A DNA stretch of 64,000 bases. Origin: EA-27 sp964396265. GTDB taxonomy: Archaea; Thermoplasmatota; Thermoplasmata; RBG-16-68-12; EA-27. Below, in pieces: positions 58,448-64,000 of the stretch. The stretch covers positions 10,992 to 74,991 of the forward strand of contig CAYNEM010000013.1 of the NCBI GenBank assembly GCA_964396265.1. Reading direction: 5' to 3'. Position numbers and translations under genes: made by a program. Every line of letters starts with the position of its first letter. Position 1 is the stretch's first letter. Under the pieces are notes generated by a model, which searched no databases, was not told where the DNA came from, and worked only from the letters and a program-made list of their open reading frames with translations.

Positions 58448-58962
58448 GCGAAAAGGTCGTGAAGTGGCCGGGCGTGGAGCTCAGCGCGAAGGAGTTCTAC
58501 GGCAAGGTCACGGCGGTGAAGTTCCGCCCGGAGGCGAAGTTCTCCTGGTCCGCGGGGGAGGCGATGTCGCGGTTCCTCGCGGAGCTCAAGGAGGGCCGGC
58601 TGATCGCGCGCACGTGCCACAAGTGCTCGCGCATCCTCTTCCCACCGAGGATGTTCTGCGAGGAATGCTTCCGCCCGACGGACGCGTGGACGTACGTGAA
58701 GGACACGGGGACGATCGAGACGTTCAGCATCTCCTACATCGACCTCGACGCGAAGCGCATCAAGGACCCGGTGTACGTCGGCGTGATCAGCGTGGACGGG
58801 GCTTCCCCGAAGATGGGGCTCATGCACTACTTTGGCGGCGTGACGCCGGAGACGATCCGCATCGGCATGCTCGTGAAGGCCGTGTGGAAACCGCCGGAGA
58901 AGCGCGAGGGGAGCGTGCTCGACATCGTCCACTGGCGGCCGCTGAAGGAGGGAGAGGGATGA
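58444..58962 (+). CDS. DUF35 OB-fold/zinc ribbon thiolase partner
   Basis: The 172-residue DUF35 protein has a helical start (SWSAGEAMSRFLAELKEGRL), the zinc ribbon ARTCHKCSRILFPPRMFCEE with C following, and an OB-fold (GTIETFSISYIDLDAKRIKD; VYVGVISVDG). In archaea DUF35 proteins bridge thiolase and HMG-CoA synthase and guide acyl-CoA. It overlaps the thiolase upstream and the second DUF35 gene downstream by four bases each, so four genes are translated as one coupled set. Confidence 0.9.
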   Translation: MSEKVVKWPGVELSAKEFYGKVTAVKFRPEAKFSWSAGEAMSRFLAELKEGRLIARTCHKCSRILFPPRMFCEECFRPTDAWTYVKDTGTIETFSISYIDLDAKRIKDPVYVGVISVDGASPKMGLMHYFGGVTPETIRIGMLVKAVWKPPEKREGSVLDIVHWRPLKEGEG

Positions 58963-59456
58963 CGTTCCTCGAGCGGACGACGAAGCCGGAGAACTACCGA
59001 TCCTGGCGGGGGGACGTCGAGGCGGACTATCGCTACACGAGCGGCGTCGCGGGCGAGCGGTTCTTCCTCGCGCTGCGCGACGCGGGCAAGATCTTCGCCG
59101 CCACCTGCGACGCGTGCGCACTCACGTACCTGCCGCCAAGGATGTATTGCGAGGTGTGCATGGGCCCGCTCGTGAAGTGGAGCGAGGTCACGGGGCCCGC
59201 CACCGTGGAGAGCGTGACGGTCACGCACGTGGACGAGCACGGAGAACGTCTCGCGAGCCCGCAGGTGTGGGCGATCCTCCGTTGGCCGGGCATCCACGGC
59301 GGCCTCGTGCACCGCCTGGCGGTCCCGCCGGACCAGGCGACGCCGGGGCTGAAGGTCCGGCCTGTCCTCAAGGCGCGCAAGGAGCGCGTCGGGAACATCA
59401 CGGACATCGTGGAGTTCGCCGTCGAATCGCCGCCGGCAATGGGACGGAAAGGTTAA
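58959..59456 (+). CDS. DUF35 OB-fold/zinc ribbon protein, second copy
   Basis: The 165-residue protein has the ribbon AATCDACALTYLPPRMYCEV with CMG after it and an OB-fold (PATVESVTVTHVDEHGERLA; QVWAILRWPGIHGGLVHRL). It is the last gene of the thiolase operon. Two thiolases and two DUF35 proteins suggest that each thiolase has its own partner or that all four form one complex. A TATA-like GTTAATG near its end probably serves the GTPase gene downstream, so the operon ends here. Confidence 0.88.
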   Translation: MTFLERTTKPENYRSWRGDVEADYRYTSGVAGERFFLALRDAGKIFAATCDACALTYLPPRMYCEVCMGPLVKWSEVTGPATVESVTVTHVDEHGERLASPQVWAILRWPGIHGGLVHRLAVPPDQATPGLKVRPVLKARKERVGNITDIVEFAVESPPAMGRKG

Positions 59457-59522
59457 TGTGAGGCCCCCGGACTTTCAGCCGGAGGCGCCCCCACGCCCGA
59501 GTTTCCGACCCGCTCCGTCAAG

Positions 59523-60071
59523 ATGAAAATCTGCATGGTCGGGGAGGAAGGGGTCGGCAAGACCTCCCTGATCCGCCGATTCGTTTCGTCGCAGTTCGAC
59601 GAGAAGTACCTGCGCACGGTCGGCACGATGGTGAGCAAGAAGGTCGTCCAGCTCGGCCCGGTCGACGGGTCGATGTTCACGCTCCACATGCTCGTGTGGG
59701 ACATCATGGGGCGCCGGGACTTCATGAGCCTGTACAAGGAGGCGTACTTCTCCCGCGCGCGCGGGATCCTCGCGGTCTGCGACGTCACGCGGCCCGAGAC
59801 GCTCGACGTGCTCGGCGACTGGATCGAGGGCATCCACACGACGGTCGGCGACAAGGCGCCCGTCATCGTGCTCGCGAACAAGAAGGACATGACGAAACAC
59901 GCGCGTCTCGACGAGGACGCGATCCTGGCGTTCTGCGAGATTCACTCGGCGCCGTACCTGCTCACGAGCGCGCGGACCGGGGAGAATGTGGAGACCGCGT
60001 TCACGAAGCTCGCGGAGATGGCGGTGCGCTCACGGTTTGGCGGCGAAGAGGCCATAGCCGCCAAAGAGTGA
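59523..60071 (+). CDS. Ras-like small GTPase
   Basis: The 182-residue GTPase has G1 GEEGVGKTS (7-15), a Thr in the RTVGTM switch I region, G3 VWDIMGRRDFMSLY with no switch II Gln, G4 LANKKDMTK and G5 LTSARTGENV. It is the closest relative in the window of the GTPase at 32083, with the same DIMG switch. Its promoter (GTTAATG, about 59452-59458) leaves a leader of about 45 bases. A broken second copy of its last 130 bases occurs at 61388-61520, beyond the Fic gene. No roadblock gene is adjacent. Confidence 0.92.
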   Translation: MKICMVGEEGVGKTSLIRRFVSSQFDEKYLRTVGTMVSKKVVQLGPVDGSMFTLHMLVWDIMGRRDFMSLYKEAYFSRARGILAVCDVTRPETLDVLGDWIEGIHTTVGDKAPVIVLANKKDMTKHARLDEDAILAFCEIHSAPYLLTSARTGENVETAFTKLAEMAVRSRFGGEEAIAAKE

Positions 60072-60180
60072 GCGGGCTACCTTCCGATGCGCCCTCTCGG
60101 TCCGACCATCAACTCGCTCCAGCAGTATCTGTTTTATGGATGCGTGCCCTTATTGCAATTGCGTTAGCGATACCCTGAAA

Positions 60181-60202
60181 TATCTATAATGTATCTATAA
60201 TG
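60181..60202 (+). promoter_or_regulatory. tandem 11-bp repeats at the fic promoter
   Basis: TATCTATAATG occurs twice in direct tandem (60181-60191 and 60192-60202), four bases before the ATG of the fic gene. The repeat contains the TATA-like element. The 11-bp spacing, one helical turn, would place two bound regulators on the same face. Confidence 0.5.
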
Positions 60203-60206
60203 CAAG

Positions 60207-61274
60207 ATGACGCTCACAAAGAGGGACACGAGCGCCGGCTTCAGGCCGGACATCAAGATCGGTGAATCCTCGGGTCTCCCGGCAAACCGCTGCATCCGCA
60301 TCGACGGACAGCTCGATGCGAGCCTCTTGTCTCCCACACTCCACCAGGTCCTACTGGGATTGGCGCGGCTCCGAAACGTCGTGAGCAGTTTGCGAATCGA
60401 GGGCGAGTCGATTCAACTCGCACAAGCTCGCAGGGTCCTGGACTCGCGGAGCTCTCAAACCCCGGTCGAGAGAGGGGTGCTCCAGCTGAGCGGCGCGTAC
60501 GCGGACCTCGCACGTGGCCGATTGCCCGAGCTGAGCATCGACGGGATGTGTGCAGCCCACCGCCGACTCTTCGATGGCGTGCTGGATGAGGCAGGTGTTG
60601 GCAAGCTGAAAACCACGCAGAACGTCCTGATCGAATCCATGACCGGGCTCGAGAAGTTCGTTCCCACGCCGCCCGAGCGCACGGAAGCGGAGTTGAACGC
60701 ACTGCTCGCCTGGCTCGCCGACCATGCCTTCCAATATCCGTCGCCGGTCGTCGCCGCGGTGTTCTTCGTGGAATTTCAGGCGATCCATCCCTTCGCCGAC
60801 GGCAACGGGAGGATCGGACGATACCTCAATCTCGCCGTCCTCTACAGGCTGGGCCTTCGGAATGCTCCCCTCGTGCCGCTCGACACGCGGTTCTTTCGCA
60901 CGCATGCGCGATACTATGAGATGCTTGGGACGACCAGCCGCGGACGGGACTACCACCATTGGGTACGCTATTACGTCAAGGAGCTCGAGGCGGCGTATCG
61001 TTTGGCGGCGTCGAGGGCCGACCTCGGTCCCCTCGTCGAGGGCTTCAGCCGAGAGAGCACGCGATCCCTCTTGCGATGGGTGCTCACCGGGGACGGCGGC
61101 TGGTTCACCCACGGAGACTACCCAAACGCCAAGGGTTACAGTCCGCCCGCCATCTCGTCGTCCCTCAACGAACTCTGGAAGTCCGACGTCCTCGAGGCGA
61201 AAGGCGAACGCCGCGGCCGGAGGTACCGACTGCACTCCAAGTTTCTGGCCGGCATCTACGGTCGAAGGCTCTAG
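60207..61274 (+). CDS. Fic-family AMP-transferase with HTH
   Basis: The 355-residue protein carries the core Fic motif HPFADGNGRIGRYLN and the flap region EKFVPTPPERTE. A class II-type inhibitory helix with S-x-x-x-E-G appears in VSSLRIEGESIQL near residue 62, so it probably restrains its own activity. The C-terminal part has a winged-helix-like region (LRWVLTGDGGWFTHGDYPNA; ISSSLNELWKSDVLEAKGER). Fic proteins transfer AMP or other groups from nucleotides to targets. It has an AT-rich promoter unlike its neighbours and sits between two versions of the same GTPase gene segment, which points to transfer. Confidence 0.92.
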   Translation: MTLTKRDTSAGFRPDIKIGESSGLPANRCIRIDGQLDASLLSPTLHQVLLGLARLRNVVSSLRIEGESIQLAQARRVLDSRSSQTPVERGVLQLSGAYADLARGRLPELSIDGMCAAHRRLFDGVLDEAGVGKLKTTQNVLIESMTGLEKFVPTPPERTEAELNALLAWLADHAFQYPSPVVAAVFFVEFQAIHPFADGNGRIGRYLNLAVLYRLGLRNAPLVPLDTRFFRTHARYYEMLGTTSRGRDYHHWVRYYVKELEAAYRLAASRADLGPLVEGFSRESTRSLLRWVLTGDGGWFTHGDYPNAKGYSPPAISSSLNELWKSDVLEAKGERRGRRYRLHSKFLAGIYGRRL

Positions 61275-61387
61275 GCCCGTGTTCGTGGTGGCGTGAACAG
61301 ACGATTTCTCCGCGCAGACGCTCGCCCGAATTTGGCGGCGATGGCCGAGCGAATGGTCGGTGACAAGACAGAAGTGAATCGAGGGCC

Positions 61388-61520
61388 CGATCCTGGCGTT
61401 CTGCGAGATCCATTCGGCGCCGTACCTGCTCACGAGCGCGCGGACGGGGGAGAACGTGGAGACCGCGTTCACGAAGCTCGCGGAGATGCGGTGCGCTCGC
61501 GGTTTGGCGGCGCCGAAGAA
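61388..61520 (+). pseudogene. truncated second copy of the GTPase 3' end
   Basis: The segment matches 59920-60050 with about 93% identity over 130 bases. The five substitutions I can place by eye (for example ATT/ATC, CAC/CAT, ACC/ACG, AAT/AAC, TCA/TCG) are all synonymous in the GTPase frame. One base is missing after GAGATG, which shifts the frame near the end. No start region or G1 motif is present. The match ends near GGCGGCG. Confidence 0.85.
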
Positions 61521-61565
61521 CTGACGGAGAAAGCGTCGGGATCGGGGTTCCCGCAGCACCACCCA

Positions 61566-61931
61566 TCACTTCACGAAGAGGACGTTGGGGAGCCCACGGA
61601 ACGCGTCGTCCCCTGTGAGGAACCGAAGCGAAAGGCGCCGCGCGAGCACGTAGCCCAGCGCGTCGACATACGAGAGGATTCGACGCCGGCGACGCTGCGC
61701 CTCGCGGAAGACCGCCGCCTGGAAGAGGTCCTGATCTGTGGGTTCCTGGCATGCGCCCAGAAACCGCGCAAAGTGCTTTCGAGCCGCCGTTTCGTCGTGC
61801 TCCCGGAGGTCGAATGGGAGCAGTTCGGCCAGATTCCATCGCGAGGTCGCGAGACCTTTCGCCGAGTAACGGAGGAAGCTCTTCCGGCCGAGGAGTTCGA
61901 TCAAGGCATACGTTTCGAAGAAGTAGCGCAC
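61566..61931 (-). CDS. PIN-domain protein, VapC-like, with Glu at first acidic site
   Basis: The 121-residue product has the PIN layout: MRYFFETYALIELLGRKSF at the start, ATSRWNLAELLPFDL, RILSYVDALGYVLARRLSLR and FLTGDDAFRGLPNV at the end. The first catalytic position, normally Asp, is Glu6, while a middle Glu and later Asp pair are kept. That may lower or alter activity. It lies three bases after the stop of the AbrB-like gene, so the two form a VapBC-type pair. A different PIN/AbrB pair occurs at 2345-3072. Confidence 0.8.
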   Translation of the reverse strand: MRYFFETYALIELLGRKSFLRYSAKGLATSRWNLAELLPFDLREHDETAARKHFARFLGACQEPTDQDLFQAAVFREAQRRRRRILSYVDALGYVLARRLSLRFLTGDDAFRGLPNVLFVK

Positions 61932-61934
61932 CCG

Positions 61935-62153
61935 TCACCCGCCCCAGAGCTTGCGGAGCTCGTCCTTGTACTCCTGGGCACTCCTCTTCCATTTGACGGC
62001 GCCGGCGAGGTCGGAAAAATCGTCCGGCCCCGCCAAAGGCTCGACCTTGACCTGGACCCTCTGTCCCGGCCTCAGGCCCTTCCGGACTACCTCCTCGTGG
62101 GGGATCACCACCCCCAACGATCGGCCCCATCGTCGGACGGTCGAGATCGCCAT
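61935..62153 (-). CDS. AbrB-type antitoxin
   Basis: The 72-residue product has AISTVRRWGRSLGVVIPHEE and VVRKGLRPGQRVQVKVEP, the AbrB/SpoVT hairpin, and a helical tail (AVKWKRSAQEYKDELRKLWG) for toxin binding. The ATG at 62153 lies about 26 bases from a TATA-like GGTATAACC (minus strand, about 62171-62179), a leaderless arrangement. Direct repeats TGGTTAT at 62157-62163 and 62169-62175 could serve as an operator. It is unrelated in sequence to the antitoxin at 2830. Confidence 0.78.
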   Translation of the reverse strand: MAISTVRRWGRSLGVVIPHEEVVRKGLRPGQRVQVKVEPLAGPDDFSDLAGAVKWKRSAQEYKDELRKLWGG

Positions 62154-62156
62154 AGT

Positions 62157-62175
62157 TGGTTATTCCCGTGGTTAT
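62157..62175. promoter_or_regulatory. direct repeats at the second vapBC promoter
   Basis: TGGTTAT occurs twice with 12-bp spacing (62157-62163, 62169-62175), one copy overlapping the TATA element of the antitoxin gene. Antitoxin autorepression is a likely use. Confidence 0.4.
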
Positions 62176-62263
62176 ACCTAACCGTTCCGAAAGGTACGGC
62201 TTTCGAAAGGAGTATGCGGATCGTTCCACAAGAGTCCCGGAGAGTCTAGGCACGCCTTCCGAG

Positions 62264-62953
62264 CTACTGCTGCGCCGGTTTGTAGGCTGAAGGACGGCCT
62301 CGGAGCGCCCTGCGACGCCAGACGATTGCGGCGACCGCGATGCCCGATGCGCCTCCTACGGCGAGGGCGGGCGTGAGGAAGTCCGTTGGCTCGTCACAGA
62401 CGAACCCTCCCTCTCGCGTGTAGATCACGCGAGACGCCTGACTCCATGACAGGTAATCCGGCTGCTCGAACGCCCGGACCCACAGCACCATCTTGTCCAC
62501 GTCTTCGATGGGCCATACCCGGGCATTGTAAAAGACCGCAAGGGTCCGCCAAGCGATTTCCCACTCTGTCCAGTCCTCGTCCCCATCCGGCCCGGTCGCA
62601 AACATGAACTGGTTCGTTATGAACTCCAACGTCAACCTGGGAGTCCATGTATGTACGCGAAAACTGCCGTTGGTGCGGTGCTCCACCCAGGTGTATCGCG
62701 CGTTTAGGACCGGACCCTCGGTCCGCCCGCTGAAGGAACCGTTGTAGAAGGGACCGCCTTCGGGATGGGCGCCGCCGGCAGGCGTGATGCAGGCACGCTC
62801 GATGATGACCGCGATCGAAGGGTTTGTTGGTGGCTCGCTGCCGGGGTCCGTCTGAGCCGCCCGCGCCAGCGCGGGCATGATCATGATCGCAAGTAAGACC
62901 ACAACCATTAGCCCGACCAGGCGAGATGATCGCGCCATATCTCTAGTCTGCAT
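62264..62953 (-). CDS. secreted protein with C-terminal membrane helix
   Basis: The 229-residue product has a signal peptide (MARSSRLVGLMVVVLLAIMI and onward), an outer domain with the segments CITPAGGAHPEGGPFYNGSF, FRVHTWTPRLTLEFITNQFM and TEWEIAWRTLAVFYNARVW, and a C-terminal helix (ALAVGGASGIAVAAIVW) followed by Arg. It is anchored outside the cell. The ATG at 62953 comes two bases after the stop of the protease gene, with a GGAG ribosome binding site, so the two are co-translated. The family is not recognised; it could be a substrate or partner of the protease. Confidence 0.68.
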   Translation of the reverse strand: MQTRDMARSSRLVGLMVVVLLAIMIMPALARAAQTDPGSEPPTNPSIAVIIERACITPAGGAHPEGGPFYNGSFSGRTEGPVLNARYTWVEHRTNGSFRVHTWTPRLTLEFITNQFMFATGPDGDEDWTEWEIAWRTLAVFYNARVWPIEDVDKMVLWVRAFEQPDYLSWSQASRVIYTREGGFVCDEPTDFLTPALAVGGASGIAVAAIVWRRRALRGRPSAYKPAQQ

Positions 62954-62955
62954 GG

Positions 62956-64000
62956 TCACAGCTCCACATAAAGACGTGGGCCGATGATTACACGGCCTGA
63001 TGTAGGCACGGTTGCAGATCCCCGGTAGAATACCGCAACGTCTACTCTGTAAATGCTCTGGCCGCTCAACAACAAATCCGGGTTCGAGAGCGTGTCGCAA
63101 CAGCGAAGCAGCCATTCCTCGGGAGTCTCAGCGGAGTCCGGCAACAGTCTAATCCTCGGAAAGGCATAAGAGTAATCACCGATGCGAACAGCGATATTCT
63201 GGACCTTGATTTCAGTAGTGTAGGTAAAGCTGTCCGAGACGCGGAAAATCCGATCGTTGCCAGGGTTTCGTATGTCGAGATCGTAGTACGACAGCGCCTT
63301 GTATGTATGGGGAAGCTGGTAGTTTACTGACCAGAGGCGCACCCATGGCATGATTTGGGGTGTGGGATTAGCAGATTCTAGGTTGAATATAGCCTCAACA
63401 CGAACATCAGGTTTGCCCTCGATGGAGAAAACCATCCTGACATTCTCCATCCCTTGAGCCTTAAAATAGACCCTGGGACCGGAAATCATGTGCTGGGTGT
63501 CCAACGCATGCAAGGAGCCATCGACCACGACCCAGTAACTTTGAGCCGCGTAGGCAAGCTTGTACTGCCAGTCAATCCAACAAACGATGACGCAGGCCTG
63601 ATGCTGGATCCACACATTCCAAAGCGAGGGTTGATCCTGCGGACCGATTTCTAAGAAGTCCTTGATGCCATAGCTGAACCTGCTGCCGTACGGACCATAG
63701 GGTGTGAACCTGCTAAACGAATCCCACCCCAATGTGCCATCGGCCATGGTCGTGCTTGCAGCGTTTGTGGCATCGACGATGCCATATCCGGCTTTCGACG
63801 AAGGGAGGAACCCGTTCATGACCGCTGTCCTGCGGATAGCATCCCTGACGTGATTGGGAGTCCAATCCGAATGTGCAGTCAAGATAATTGCCGCCGTACC
63901 CGAGACATGAGGAGCTGCCATTGATGTTCCTTGTCTGCCTCCAAACATGCCAGGGTCGGGCGCCCCCTCCCCCTCGATTAAGTCCTCACCCGGTAGGTAT
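62956..64000 (-). CDS. subtilisin-like (S8) protease, C-terminal part
   Basis: The gene runs off the right edge. The visible 347 residues include the Ser active-site motif GTSMAAPHVSGTAAIILTAH of S8 proteases and AGYGIVDATNAAS, which closes the catalytic domain. A C-terminal region of about 265 residues follows, beta-rich and containing several Trp and Cys (QHQACVIVCWIDWQ). Its Asp and His sites lie outside the window. Base composition is lower in GC than most of the window. It is probably secreted and coupled to the downstream secreted protein. Confidence 0.88.
   Translation of the reverse strand, partial: YLPGEDLIEGEGAPDPGMFGGRQGTSMAAPHVSGTAAIILTAHSDWTPNHVRDAIRRTAVMNGFLPSSKAGYGIVDATNAASTTMADGTLGWDSFSRFTPYGPYGSRFSYGIKDFLEIGPQDQPSLWNVWIQHQACVIVCWIDWQYKLAYAAQSYWVVVDGSLHALDTQHMISGPRVYFKAQGMENVRMVFSIEGKPDVRVEAIFNLESANPTPQIMPWVRLWSVNYQLPHTYKALSYYDLDIRNPGNDRIFRVSDSFTYTTEIKVQNIAVRIGDYSYAFPRIRLLPDSAETPEEWLLRCCDTLSNPDLLLSGQSIYRVDVAVFYRGSATVPTSGRVIIGPRLYVEL

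Noticed and set aside
61388..61520. Functional second GTPase
   Set aside because: It lacks the G1 to G4 motifs and has a one-base deletion, so it is a remnant.

Overview
This 64-kb window is high in GC and looks like a chromosome segment from a euryarchaeon, most likely a Thermoplasmatota lineage. That placement is an inference from gene content. The archaeal signature genes are PurP, archaeosine synthase ArcS, KptA, the GEK1-type D-aminoacyl-tRNA deacylase, PolX with a PHP domain, GvpD-like and KaiC-like ATPases, and DUF835 proteins. Many genes also have a TATA box 24-26 bases upstream of an ATG or GTG, as expected for leaderless archaeal transcripts.

Layout. 1-7.1 kb: an FtsX permease fragment, FAD glycerol-3-phosphate dehydrogenase, a VapBC-type pair, purP, an RDD membrane protein, and the tRNA enzymes kptA and dtdA. 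7.3-12 kb: a 1587-residue surface beta-helix/Ig-like protein with a cytosolic C-terminal domain. 12-17.5 kb: an Hsp20-like protein, fumarase, type-4 uracil-DNA glycosylase, a Nudix hydrolase and PolX. 17.6-20.3 kb: a GvpD-like ATPase, two paralogous winged-helix regulators and a 44-residue protein; the last three share an upstream 14-bp element. 20.3-23.3 kb: a three-gene operon that looks like a complete methylthioadenosine-to-IMP salvage route (phosphorylase, deaminase, phosphoribosyltransferase).

23.4-36.8 kb is the most striking part. A minus-strand cluster of eleven tightly packed genes (35706 down to 24294) encodes a large membrane protein with a cytosolic zinc ribbon, a run of 16-residue Asn-Gly repeats and an outer sensor-like region. 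It is followed by a Ras-like GTPase, a KaiC-like protein with a damaged P-loop, a KaiC-like/COG2229-type GTPase fusion, a roadblock protein, four RecA/KaiC-like ATPases whose P-loops all carry Met in place of the invariant Gly, a two-helix membrane protein and a seven-helix membrane protein with a DUF835 domain. It reads as a membrane-to-cytoplasm signalling system and is the best candidate here for an undescribed system. DUF835 genes and a STAND-type HTH-NTPase-TPR regulator lie beside it.

36.9-45.3 kb: the STAND regulator flanked by two identical 12-bp palindromes, arcS, an apparently intact TnpB, tRNA-Gly(UCC), a polytopic membrane protein and a winged-helix protein. 45.3-54.7 kb: a 1390-residue TPR/zinc-finger protein, small membrane and zinc-ribbon proteins, a double glyoxalase-fold protein, an acyl-CoA dehydrogenase and a DEDD exonuclease-like protein. 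54.8-59.5 kb: a membrane protein, then an operon of two SCP2-type thiolases each with a DUF35 partner. 59.5-62.2 kb: a Ras-like GTPase, a Fic protein, a broken second copy of the GTPase 3' end, and a second VapBC-type pair. 62.2-64 kb: a secreted protein and the C-terminal part of a subtilisin-like protease, in a stretch of lower GC.
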